A stretch of DNA of 64,000 bases. Origin: Pilimelia columellifera. Lineage in GTDB: Bacteria > Actinomycetota > Actinomycetes > Mycobacteriales > Micromonosporaceae. This document shows, piece by piece, positions 44,028 to 53,863 of this stretch. Under the pieces are notes generated by a model. The model was given only the letters and a program-made list of their open reading frames with translations, did no database searches and was not told where the DNA came from. The first letter of the stretch is position 1. Every line of letters starts with the position of its first letter. The position numbers were made by a program, and so were the translations under genes. Where the stretch lies: positions 496,001-560,000 of the forward strand of contig NZ_BAAARY010000001.1 in NCBI RefSeq assembly GCF_039532605.1, read 5' to 3'.

Positions 44028-44405
44028 ATGGGGTTCGTGGGAACTGCGTTGGCCGAAGTGACATTGCCTCAAATCTCGCCGCTCGCCGGTGAGCCGATTG
44101 AGCGAGCTGATGCTGAGCGGCTCGCTGGAGTGTTGAAGGCGCTCGCCGATCCGGCGCGTCTTCGGCTGCTCAGTCTGATCCAGGCGGCGCCCGGAGGTCG
44201 GGCGAACGTCGCACAGCTGACCGAACCGCTGGGTCTGTCCCAGCCGACGGTCAGCCACCACCTGCGAATCCTCACCGAGTCCGGCTTGCTGGACCGGGAG
44301 AAGCAGGGTGTGTGGGCGTACTACCGTCTGGTGCCGGCCGCGATCGCGACGATCGCTGATCTGCTCACGCCGCCGCGCAAGCGGGCGACCAAGAAAGCTC
44401 GTTGA
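44028..44405 (+). CDS. ArsR-family transcriptional regulator
   Basis: 125 residues. Winged HTH: LAGVLKALADPARLRLLSLIQ, VAQLTEPLGLSQPTVSHHLRILTESGLLDREKQGVWAYYRL. There is no CxC metal motif of the ArsR/SmtB type in the recognition helix, and no cysteine in the protein, so metal sensing by thiols is unlikely. No efflux or arsenate-reductase gene is adjacent. ATG 44028 is used; a GTG three codons later has a similar claim. A strong terminator follows, so it is a single-gene transcript. Confidence 0.85.
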   Translation: MGFVGTALAEVTLPQISPLAGEPIERADAERLAGVLKALADPARLRLLSLIQAAPGGRANVAQLTEPLGLSQPTVSHHLRILTESGLLDREKQGVWAYYRLVPAAIATIADLLTPPRKRATKKAR

Positions 44406-44429
44406 CCCGGGCGCGCTTCTGCGTGACCG

Positions 44430-44471
44430 AAACACTCCGCGCGACGTCGTTCGTGACGCGCGGAGTGTTTT
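44430..44471 (+). terminator. Rho-independent terminator, probably bidirectional
   Basis: Fourteen-base arms AAACACTCCGCGCG (44430-44443) and CGCGCGGAGTGTTT (44457-44470) with a 13-base loop, ending in a short T run. It sits between the convergent ArsR and DedA genes. Confidence 0.82.
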
Positions 44472-44479
44472 GGCATGTG

Positions 44480-45184
44480 TCAGCTGTTGTTAGAGATCAT
44501 TCTCCGCTGCCGCCGCTCCTTGAGAATCTCGATCACGATCGGCGCCACCGAAATGATGATGATCAACGCGACGGCCGGCAGAATAAATTTGTCGATCTCT
44601 GATGGCTCAATGATCTTGGTGATCTGTCCCGACAGGAGATAACCGGCCAAGATGATCCCATCGGTCCAGAGCACTGCGCCCACGACATTCCACAGCAGGA
44701 ACTGCCGGGTCGGCATGTGGAGCATCCCGGCCACAGGGTTGAGGAAGGTCCGGACGATCGGAATGAACCGGGCGAGCACTACGGCCTTCGCCGGCCCGTA
44801 CTTGTTGAAGTAGAACTCGGCCTTCTCCACGTACTCGGCACGGAACAACCGTGACTCCGGCCGCTCGAACATGCGACGGCCGTACCTGAAACCCAGATGG
44901 TGGCCGAGCTGTGCCCCGATGATGGCGCACAGCGGCGCGCCGATGAGCAGGCCCGGCAGCGACAGTGTCGTCCCGACCGCCTCCTGGGCGATCGGCGACG
45001 CCCCGATTCCCGCGAGGAACAGCAGCGAGTCGCCGGGTAGGAAGAACCCGAGGAGCAGGCCGGTCTCGGCGAACAGGATCGCCCAGATGCCGATCAACCC
45101 GAAGGTCTTGATCAGCGCCTTGGGGTCCAGCGGGTTGACTGCCAGATGTTCGGCAACGGCTCGGGTGTTCTCGGCGGTGTCCAC
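44480..45184 (-). CDS. DedA-family membrane protein
   Basis: 234 residues. Family motifs: FAETGLLLGFFLPGDSLLFLAG, YGPAKAVVLARFIPIVRTFLNPVAGM, then a re-entrant and C-terminal helices and a basic end (KERRQRR). DedA proteins are VTT-domain lipid scramblases or flippases; members recycle undecaprenyl phosphate or phosphatidylethanolamine. The GTG start 45184 gives the family length. No partner gene is adjacent. Confidence 0.88.
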   Translation of the reverse strand: MDTAENTRAVAEHLAVNPLDPKALIKTFGLIGIWAILFAETGLLLGFFLPGDSLLFLAGIGASPIAQEAVGTTLSLPGLLIGAPLCAIIGAQLGHHLGFRYGRRMFERPESRLFRAEYVEKAEFYFNKYGPAKAVVLARFIPIVRTFLNPVAGMLHMPTRQFLLWNVVGAVLWTDGIILAGYLLSGQITKIIEPSEIDKFILPAVALIIIISVAPIVIEILKERRQRRMISNNS

Positions 45185-45335
45185 GACGAAATAGCCTACC
45201 CAGCCTCGCTGCGGTGGCCATCAGGCGAACATCGGCGGTGGGCAACCGGTCGAACACAGGGCGAACCTGACCGTACCCGTCAGGCTGGCTCTCCCGATAG
45301 AGTCACGGCGTCGCACATCTGAAGGAGGGACCCCT

Positions 45336-46115
45336 ATGGACAAGGTCGTCCACAGCGCCACCGATGCGGTCGCCGACATCCCCGACGGCGCCACGTTGGC
45401 CGTCGGGGGCTTCGGGTTGTGCGGCATCCCGAGCGTGCTCATCCAGGCGCTGCTCGCCCAGGGCACCACCGACCTGTCCGTCGTATCGAACAACTGCGGC
45501 GTTGACGACTGGGGCCTGGGCCTGTTGCTGCGCGAGAAGCGCATCCGCCGGATGACCAGCTCGTACGTCGGCGAGAACAAGGAGTTCGAGAGGCAGTACC
45601 TGTCCGGCGAGCTGGAGGTGGAGCTGACCCCGCAGGGCACCCTGGCCGAGCGGATGCGCGCCGGCGGCTCCGGCATCGCCGGGTTCTTCACCCGCACCGG
45701 CGTCGGCACCCAGGTCGCCGACGGCGGGCTGCCCTGGCGGTACGGCGCAGACGGCAGCATCGCGGTGGCCTCGCCGCCCAAGGAGGTGCGCGCGTTCGGC
45801 GAGCACGAGTACGTGCTCGAAGAGGGCATCAGCTGTGACTTCGGCCTGATCCGGGCCTGGCGGGCAGACCGTCAGGGCAACCTGGTGTTCCGTGACTCCG
45901 CGCGCAACTTCAACCCGCTGTGCGCCATGTCCGGCAAGACCACGATTGTCGAGGTCGAGGAGCTGGTCGAGGTAGGCCAGCTGCCCCCCAACGACGTGCA
46001 CCTGCCGGGCATCTTCGTCCAGCGGGTCGTCGTTCTCACCCCGGAGCAGGCCGCCGCGAAGCGCATCGAACGCCGCACCGTCCGTCCCCGTCCCGCCGCG
46101 ACCCCGGAGGTCTGA
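45336..46115 (+). CDS. scoA: Succinyl-CoA:3-ketoacid CoA transferase subunit A
   Basis: 259 residues. CoA_trans family I, alpha subunit: VGGFGLCGIPSVLIQAL, NNCGVDDWGLGLLL, FFTRTGVGTQVADGG. With subunit B it moves CoA between succinyl-CoA and acetoacetate or similar acids. ATG 45336 follows GAAGGAGGG. Subunit B begins three bases after this stop. Confidence 0.9.
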   Translation: MDKVVHSATDAVADIPDGATLAVGGFGLCGIPSVLIQALLAQGTTDLSVVSNNCGVDDWGLGLLLREKRIRRMTSSYVGENKEFERQYLSGELEVELTPQGTLAERMRAGGSGIAGFFTRTGVGTQVADGGLPWRYGADGSIAVASPPKEVRAFGEHEYVLEEGISCDFGLIRAWRADRQGNLVFRDSARNFNPLCAMSGKTTIVEVEELVEVGQLPPNDVHLPGIFVQRVVVLTPEQAAAKRIERRTVRPRPAATPEV

Positions 46116-46118
46116 GCC

Positions 46119-46781
<663 letters not shown>

Positions 46782-46800
46782 GGCGCCGGGGGTCGGGACG

Positions 46801-47031
46801 TCAGCGGTAGTCGTCGTCGTCCAGGCCGACGATCATCGACTGCTCGTGGGCGTCCCACTCGCTGGCGTCCTCGGGCAACGGGTGGGGCTCGTCGGTCTCC
46901 TCGGAGGGGTTGGCCAGGATCGCCTGCTCGAACAGGTCGGCCTCAGGCGCCTCCGGGTCCTGTCCGGCCAGCTCCAGCCGCTCCTCAAGGGCAAGAGCTT
47001 CGAACGTGAGATCCTCTTGCGGCTGCGACAT
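46801..47031 (-). CDS. Small acidic protein of unknown function
   Basis: 76 residues, over one quarter Glu or Asp, with no cysteine and no membrane segment (LTFEALALEERLELAGQDPEAPEADLFEQAILANPSEE then DEPHPLPEDASEWDAHEQ). Probably largely helical or disordered. ATG 47031 follows GGGGGTCAG. It points away from fba, with which it shares a promoter region. Small acidic proteins with this ALEERLELAG pattern are common in actinobacteria; role unknown. Confidence 0.7.
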   Translation of the reverse strand: MSQPQEDLTFEALALEERLELAGQDPEAPEADLFEQAILANPSEETDEPHPLPEDASEWDAHEQSMIVGLDDDDYR

Positions 47032-47216
47032 TGCTGACCCCCGGTCGTGATCCCGCTCGCGCGGGACGTGCGAGAACGCTGCCGTACCCCACGGTACGGC
47101 GAGACTTCCCGGTATGCGGACCGCTCGAGCATTCCGTCGCGCCGGAAATGGCATACTGCCGGCGGAAGAGACACCCGCCCGGGCGACCCGATTCGTGGTA
47201 GTTAAGGAGAGCACCG

Positions 47217-48239
<1,023 letters not shown>

Positions 48240-48391
48240 TCCGATCGGACGGCGGTCCCGGGGTGCGCTGTGGCGGACCGGCTCAGCGGGCGTGTGACGA
48301 ACGTCGGAGTGTCGGATTGCGGACAGCTCCGATGACATCGACGCACTACTGTTCCACCGTTTGTTCGGTGGGACTGGTGAAGGCGGCGACG

Positions 48392-49111
48392 ATGAAGCGG
48401 ATGCGACTCCTGACTGCTGCGGTGGCGGGGGTGATCGCCATTTCCGGGTGCGGCAAGGACGAGGGTCCCGCGCGCGCGACCGGTGGCGCTCCGGGCGCCT
48501 CAGCCGCACCGTCCATCAGCGGGCCCGCGAGCGACCCCGACGGCGCCGGCGCTGGCGCGGCGCCGCTGCCGGACCAGCGGCGGGGCAAACCGTGGTGGGA
48601 CGAGACCAGGCCCGCCGCCGCCGGTGATCCGGTCGGCCCGAAGGGCTCGACCTGCGAGCTGCCGGTCTCGTTCGCCGCCCCCAAAGACTGGAAGATCAAG
48701 AAGACCACCCTCGACGGCGGGCCGCTCGACGACCTCGCCAGAGAGGGCGGCTTCACGGTCGCCTGCGAGATCGACGCCAAACCGGCCGGTGTGCTGGGCC
48801 TCATGCAGGTGTTTCGCCAGGACGAACCGGGAGCTGAGCTCAAGGCCGCGGTCGACGGGCACCTGAAGGCGCAGGAGGGTGTGGTCAAACGTCAGGACCG
48901 CACGGTGACGGCTGGCGGCCTGCCCGCGCTCGAGGTCAGCTACGGGTCCTACTCGAAGGTACTTGAGGTGACTCGACTCAAGCGGGCGCTTGCCGTCCAG
49001 CTGCCGAACAAGGAGATCATCCTGCTGTCCATCGGCGGCTTGGACGAAGAGGAGCACCTCGGCCTGCTGAGCGGGCTGCGGTTGGCGCACGCGGGGATGA
49101 GGTCCACCTGA
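48392..49111 (+). CDS. Predicted lipoprotein
   Basis: 239 residues. Signal sequence MKRMRLLTAAVAGVIAISGC with a lipobox-like AISGC, so Cys20 is the likely lipid attachment site. A Gly/Ala/Pro linker follows, then a mixed domain with two more cysteines (STCELPVSF and VACEID) likely paired outside the membrane. No family recognised; it resembles small actinobacterial lipoproteins near the cell wall. An in-frame GTG five codons earlier is also possible. Confidence 0.7.
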   Translation: MKRMRLLTAAVAGVIAISGCGKDEGPARATGGAPGASAAPSISGPASDPDGAGAGAAPLPDQRRGKPWWDETRPAAAGDPVGPKGSTCELPVSFAAPKDWKIKKTTLDGGPLDDLAREGGFTVACEIDAKPAGVLGLMQVFRQDEPGAELKAAVDGHLKAQEGVVKRQDRTVTAGGLPALEVSYGSYSKVLEVTRLKRALAVQLPNKEIILLSIGGLDEEEHLGLLSGLRLAHAGMRST

Positions 49112-49133
49112 GCGGCCGGCTTCACCCGGCAGG

Positions 49134-50339
49134 TCAGGGGCGCGGCGCGACGCCGGTAAGGACGGCTACCGCCTCATGGACGTCGTCGGTGACGTGCACC
49201 GACGTGGACAGGTCCCCGTACGGGGAGAGCTGGAACAACGGCGTCAGCAGGGACTGGATCGGGAGAGTGGATGTCCAGAACTCCCGATCGAGGAACACGT
49301 ACGGGCCGCTGGCGCCGTCAGTGGCATAGAACGTCTTGGTCGCCGCCTGGAACACCTCCTGAACAGTGCCCGCCCGCCCGGCGGCGAACACGATGCCGCC
49401 GCGCGCCAGCCGCAGGATCGTGTCCTCGCGGATCGCGTTGGAGAAGTACTTGGCGATAGCGCCGGCGAACAGGTTCGCCGGCTCGTGCCCGTACAGCCAG
49501 GTCGGAATGGACAGTCCCCCGCGCCGTGCCCAGGCGTCCGGCCCGGCGTCGGCGAGCGGTGGGAACTCCGCCCGCACCCGCAGCGCCGCCGCGGTGAACG
49601 GCTCATGGTCGTGAAAGTTCGGCGCCGAGGCCAGGATGTCGGTGGCGTGGGCCAGCTCGGCGGCGGTCCGCGCGGCGAAGAAGGCCCCCAGATTCGCCGC
49701 CTCCATCACCCCGGGGCCACCGCCAGTGACGATGAGCTTCCCGGCACGGGTCAGCTCCCACCCCAATGTCGCCGCCATCTTGAACGCGTTGCTGCCGCGC
49801 GGCTCGGCGTGCCCGCCCATGACGCCCACCACCGACGCCGGACCGTGCCGTGCCAGCCAGCCGCGGGTGGCGTCGGCCAAAGCGTTGTCGATGCCGTGGT
49901 CGTGCATCCGTTGCGCCAACGCCTCCCGGACCTGCGGCGTCGCCCCGCCGCTGGCGCGGAAGTGCTCGTACACGGCGGTGTCGAGCATGCCGGCGAACCC
50001 GCCGACCGCGAACCCGCCGGCCAGCTCGTCGGCGGTGTACAGATGGGTCGGTTGACTGGCGTAGGGGGCCTGTGGGAAGCCGGGCACGACATGCGCTCCG
50101 CGACGGACCAGGTCGGCCTCCACATCAGTTGAGGCGAACCGGCAACCCAGGAAGAGCGCGTCGGTCAGGTCGCAGCCGCTGAGGTCGGGGGCGTCCGGCC
50201 CGTCCAGACGCAGCCCCTGGACGGTGAGGCCGGCCAACGAGCTGCGGGCCAAGTGCCCGGACAGCTCGGCGATGGTCTCCACCTCGCGGTCGGAGGTGTC
50301 GTGCAGGGCGACGACGTCGCTCGGCGGTGGAGTCGGCAT
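49134..50339 (-). CDS. LOG-family (lysine decarboxylase-like) protein with N-terminal extension
   Basis: 401 residues. The central Rossmann domain has the LOG motifs: VVGVMGGHAEPRGS, LIVTGGGPGVMEAANLGAF, and a PGGxGTxxE-like segment read here as AAGRAGTVQEVFQ. The first ~130 residues include a pentapeptide-like stretch (GLTVQGLRLDGPDAPDLSGCDLTDALFLGCRF). LOG proteins release cytokinin-type bases from nucleotides; close bacterial paralogues have unclear roles. The alteration of PGG to AAG at the phosphate loop makes activity uncertain. Confidence 0.8.
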   Translation of the reverse strand: MPTPPPSDVVALHDTSDREVETIAELSGHLARSSLAGLTVQGLRLDGPDAPDLSGCDLTDALFLGCRFASTDVEADLVRRGAHVVPGFPQAPYASQPTHLYTADELAGGFAVGGFAGMLDTAVYEHFRASGGATPQVREALAQRMHDHGIDNALADATRGWLARHGPASVVGVMGGHAEPRGSNAFKMAATLGWELTRAGKLIVTGGGPGVMEAANLGAFFAARTAAELAHATDILASAPNFHDHEPFTAAALRVRAEFPPLADAGPDAWARRGGLSIPTWLYGHEPANLFAGAIAKYFSNAIREDTILRLARGGIVFAAGRAGTVQEVFQAATKTFYATDGASGPYVFLDREFWTSTLPIQSLLTPLFQLSPYGDLSTSVHVTDDVHEAVAVLTGVAPRP

Positions 50340-50369
50340 GTGGTCATCCTGCCTGGTTCAATGGGCCGT

Positions 50370-50798
50370 ATGCAGAACCTCCTCCCTCCGCCGCCGGCCA
50401 CCCTGCTCACCGCCGACGCCGCCGCTGACTCCGCGGTCGCCGAGGCCACCCGCCTGGACGTCGACCACGCGTACGCCGCGGCGGCCGGTCAGCACCCCAC
50501 GAGCAGCGCCGCGTGGGCGGCGCTGGCCGAGCGGGCGTTCGAGGCCGATCAGCCGGTCGCCGCGTACGCCTATGCCCGGACCGGCTACCACCGGGGCCTG
50601 GACCAGCTGCGCCGCAGCGGCTGGAAAGGACACGGGCCGGTGCCGTGGTCGCACGAGCCCAACCGTGGCTTCCTGCGCTGCCTCAGCACCTTGGCCCGAG
50701 CCGCCGAGAGCATCGGCGAGGCCGACGAGGCGGCCCGGTGCGCGCAGTTTCTCCGAGACTGCGATCCGGTGGCCGGTGACGCCCTCGGGAACGCCTGA
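50370..50798 (+). CDS. DUF3151 protein
   Basis: 142 residues, MQNLLPPPPATLLTADAAA then a helical repeat-like body (AYAYARTGYHRGLDQLRRSGWKGHGPVPWSHEPNRGFLRCLSTLARAAESIGE) typical of DUF3151, an actinobacteria-specific soluble family. Often found near fba and purA, as here. Function unknown; the helices resemble a TPR-type fold. ATG 50370 matches the family start; ATG 50361 is in frame. Confidence 0.85.
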   Translation: MQNLLPPPPATLLTADAAADSAVAEATRLDVDHAYAAAAGQHPTSSAAWAALAERAFEADQPVAAYAYARTGYHRGLDQLRRSGWKGHGPVPWSHEPNRGFLRCLSTLARAAESIGEADEAARCAQFLRDCDPVAGDALGNA

Positions 50799-50876
50799 CA
50801 GCTGCCCACCCGTGGCGGACACTGCCACTGACGGCCCGCGCCGACCGTGGCGCGGCATCAGCGAGGGGAGCTCCGC

Positions 50877-51266
50877 ATGCGCATGATCTTCATCAACCTG
50901 CCGGTGAAGAACCTGAAGCGGTCGATGGACTTCTTCAGCGCGCTCGGATTCAGCAACAACCCGGAGTTCACCGACGAGACGGCCGCCGCCATGGTGATCG
51001 AGGAGAACATCATCCTCATGCTGCTCACCGAGCCGAAGTTCCGGGACTTCATCACCACCGAGATCGCTGACGCCCACCGCACCACCGAGGTGCTCAACTG
51101 CATCTCGGCCGGGACCCGGGAGGAGGTCGACGCGATGATCGCGACGGCGATCGCCGCCGGGGGCAAGCCGTGGCAGCCGACGTCCGCCGAGGGCCCGATG
51201 TACGGCGGCAGCTTCCAGGACCCGGACGGTCACGTCTGGGAGGTCCTGCACATGACCCGGGGCTGA
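50877..51266 (+). CDS. VOC-superfamily (glyoxalase/extradiol dioxygenase fold) protein
   Basis: 129 residues. Two-module VOC fold: MRMIFINLPVKNLKRSMDFFSALGFSNN and the closing GGSFQDPDGHVWEVLHM, where a metal-binding Glu sits in WEVLH. The PhnB/YaeR-like type binds small molecules or metals; substrate not predictable. ATG 50877 follows GAGGGGAG. Confidence 0.85.
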   Translation: MRMIFINLPVKNLKRSMDFFSALGFSNNPEFTDETAAAMVIEENIILMLLTEPKFRDFITTEIADAHRTTEVLNCISAGTREEVDAMIATAIAAGGKPWQPTSAEGPMYGGSFQDPDGHVWEVLHMTRG

Positions 51267-51272
51267 CGCCGG

Positions 51273-52739
51273 TCACAGTCCTTCGGCGACCGCCGCCCCG
51301 ATCGTCAGCCACGCGTCGCGTGACGCCTGGGAGAGCTGGCCGTACCGGACCGGCTCTCCGGAGTCGACCAGCTTCTCGTACGGGGCCAGCAGGACCGCCC
51401 TGGTGCGGGCCGCGAAGTGCGCCTGGATGCCCGGGAGATCGATGTCCTTGCGGGTCGGGGGCATCGACACGACGGTGATCGCCTGTCGGACGAGGCGTTC
51501 CCGGCCGGTCTGCTCCAGGTGGTCGAGCATCCGGGCGGCGGGCTCGGCCGAGTCGTTGCGGGCTGACATCGTCACGACGAGCTGGTCAGTGGCGTCGATG
51601 GACGCCTGCCAGTTGTCGGCCCGGACGTTGTTCCCGGTGTCCACGAAGATCAACTTGTAGAACCGGGAGACGACCTCGCGGAGCTCGCCGAACGCGTGCG
51701 CGGTGAGCATCCCGCCGGCTGTCGCGGACTCGTCCGAGGCGAGGACGTCGAACATCCCCTCGCCCTGGGCGCGCACGTACTGCGACAGGTCGCCCACCCG
51801 TCCCTGGGCGCCGGCGAACTGGCCGAGATCCCGTAGCAGGTCCCGCACCGTCCGGGAGTGGAAGTCCTGCTGGGCCCGCATTCCCAGGGTGCCCTGGGTC
51901 TCGTTGTTGTCCCACGCCAGCACGTAACCGCCACGCCGCTGGCCGAAGGTCATCGCCAGCAGGAGCACAGCCACCGTCTTGCCGGCGCCGCCCTTGGGGT
52001 TCACCACCGTCACCTGGCGCAGGCCGCCGAAGTTGCGACGGACCATCTCCACGTACCGCCGCTGCTCCTGTTCCCGGGCGCCCGGACCGAGCTTCACCAG
52101 GCCCAGCGTCGCCTTCCTGAGCGCCGCCCGCGGACCGGTGTTCGCCAACGGGTCCGGTGGCCGGGCCGCGCGGCGTCGGGCGAAGTCGTCGGCGGTCGGC
52201 ACCCGGACGACGCCAGGCGCCGTGGGCGGCGGCTCGGACCGGGTCTGCGGGTCGGCCTCGGCCACCGGCGGCGCCGTGGGCGGCTCGGCGGCGGTCCGCG
52301 GCGCCGGAATCCTGCCGTGCGGGTGCGGGTGGGCGGGTCCGGTGGCCGTGGCGGGGTCTCGGTCCGTCGGGACGTCCGGCCGGGGCCCGTCGGTGAACGG
52401 CCATTCCCGGGGCGGGGCGAGCCATGCGTCCACCATCGACCCGTCGTCGTCGGCGGCGTGCGACGCTCGGCGCGATCCGGTGGCCGGCGGCTCGGGTGAG
52501 CCGGAGGCGGCCGGACCGCACTGGCGTCCGGCGGCGGGCGGCGCCGTCCCTTGCGGCGGGAGGCTCCACGGGGAATCGGACGTCACCGCGCTCCGGCCGC
52601 GGAATCCGGTAGGCGCGGGTCCGGTGGGTCGCAGCTCGTCGTCGGCGTCCGCGGCCAGGTCCGGCGGCCACAGCCCCGGCTCAGTCGGTTGCCGACGCGC
52701 CGCTGGCACGTACACCTGCTCCGGATACGGATCTTCCAC
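51273..52739 (-). CDS. ParA/MinD-like ATPase with proline-rich N-terminus (EspI-like)
   Basis: 488 residues. The first ~220 are Pro/Ala/Arg-rich and disordered. The C-terminal ATPase has the deviant Walker A NPKGGAGKT, DNNETQGTLG, a Walker-B-type FVDTGNN and a TMSARNDS segment. The layout resembles EspI and related ATPases of type VII secretion loci, but no ESX structural gene is in the window. GTG 52739 follows GGGGAGG. The downstream-on-strand partner order is DAGK-like gene first, this second, 40 bases apart. Confidence 0.8.
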   Translation of the reverse strand: MEDPYPEQVYVPAARRQPTEPGLWPPDLAADADDELRPTGPAPTGFRGRSAVTSDSPWSLPPQGTAPPAAGRQCGPAASGSPEPPATGSRRASHAADDDGSMVDAWLAPPREWPFTDGPRPDVPTDRDPATATGPAHPHPHGRIPAPRTAAEPPTAPPVAEADPQTRSEPPPTAPGVVRVPTADDFARRRAARPPDPLANTGPRAALRKATLGLVKLGPGAREQEQRRYVEMVRRNFGGLRQVTVVNPKGGAGKTVAVLLLAMTFGQRRGGYVLAWDNNETQGTLGMRAQQDFHSRTVRDLLRDLGQFAGAQGRVGDLSQYVRAQGEGMFDVLASDESATAGGMLTAHAFGELREVVSRFYKLIFVDTGNNVRADNWQASIDATDQLVVTMSARNDSAEPAARMLDHLEQTGRERLVRQAITVVSMPPTRKDIDLPGIQAHFAARTRAVLLAPYEKLVDSGEPVRYGQLSQASRDAWLTIGAAVAEGL

Positions 52740-52779
52740 GATCTGGCCTCCCCTCGCCGATGCCAGCCTGACACAGCGG

Positions 52780-53739
52780 TCAGCTCGCGTACACCGCCCA
52801 GGCGCCGGCCTCCATCCACCATGCACGTTTGCGGCGCAACGTGCCCGACACGCCATCGTCGACGAACGGCAACCCGTCGGCGGACGGGGTCACCGAGACC
52901 GCCCGGCCCCGGGCCCGCCGGATCTCGACCCGTGGCCGACGGCGTCCGAACAGGCCCCTGGCGCGGGCGGGCACCGCCACCGCGACGTCCACCAGGCCGT
53001 CGGCGGCATCCGGCGCACTGATCACCGGAACGCCGGAGACGGTGGCGTAGCCGGCGCCGTTGACGATCGCCGCCGCCAGCACCGGGTCGGCGCCGTCGGT
53101 GAGCACCGCGTCGTCGACCTCGACGCGGCCGTGCCACGGCAGCGAGCGTCCGGCGCCGTCGGCGGAGCCGATCAGGGCGCCGTCGAGGGTGACCGACCCA
53201 CCGTCGGTGCGCAGCAGGTCGACCCGGCGCATCCTGCCGGCCAGCGCTGCGGCGGCCACCGCGGCCGGGTCGCGCGGCAGTCCGAGCTGGGTGGCCAGGT
53301 CATTCGGGGCGTCGGCGCCTGCCGGGTCCAGCGGCAGGACGCCGATCGGCGGCAGGTCCGGCACGGTACGGGTGGGCGATAGGTCGGCGGGCCGACGGCT
53401 AGGCGGCGGCGCGTAGCGGCGCACCATCCGGCGGACGACCGCCCGCACCTGTCCATCGGCCGCCGCGGCGACGATGAGGCGGGGACCGGTGACTCCCGGC
53501 CAGGTCAGGCCGTCGGGTCGGGCCGGGCCGTCGAGCCGGGCGATGACGGCGTCGATATCGGCGTCGGAGCTCGCGGTGATCGTCTCCACCCGGGCGCCCG
53601 CGGCGGTGAGCGCGTCCGCGCACGCCAGGACCGGCACCCGCTGTTTGGGCGTGCCGCAGCCGGCGTCGTCACCGCAGCAGCCGCCGGCGCAACCGCCGCC
53701 GACGTCGTCGCCGAGAGTGAGGATGACGACGTCGTCCAC
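52780..53739 (-). CDS. Possible diacylglycerol-kinase C-terminal-like protein with Cys-rich N-terminus
   Basis: 319 residues. The N-terminus has an unusual Gly/Cys cluster (C17, C21, C22, C28 in GGGCAGGCCGDDAGCG), which may bind a metal. The middle resembles the start of a flavodoxin-like or kinase fold (VETITASSDADIDAVIARLDG). The C-terminal half (RVDLLRTDGGSVTLDGALIG, VDVAVAVPARARGLFGRRRPRVEIRRARG, PFVDDGVSG) resembles the beta-sandwich of lipid kinases of the DagK/NAD-kinase fold. The catalytic GGDGT motif is not visible, so activity is doubtful. GTG 53739 has an AGGAGG site. Confidence 0.55.
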   Translation of the reverse strand: MDDVVILTLGDDVGGGCAGGCCGDDAGCGTPKQRVPVLACADALTAAGARVETITASSDADIDAVIARLDGPARPDGLTWPGVTGPRLIVAAAADGQVRAVVRRMVRRYAPPPSRRPADLSPTRTVPDLPPIGVLPLDPAGADAPNDLATQLGLPRDPAAVAAAALAGRMRRVDLLRTDGGSVTLDGALIGSADGAGRSLPWHGRVEVDDAVLTDGADPVLAAAIVNGAGYATVSGVPVISAPDAADGLVDVAVAVPARARGLFGRRRPRVEIRRARGRAVSVTPSADGLPFVDDGVSGTLRRKRAWWMEAGAWAVYAS

Positions 53740-53863
53740 GGGGGGCCTCCTAGCTGCGGGGGATGGCTGTGCCACCAGAGATCGCCGGGCTTGTTAGCCT
53801 GGCACATCGGGCTCGCCAAGCGGTCGCCACCTGGCGCCCGGGCCCCCGGTGAGGTGGGGAAAG

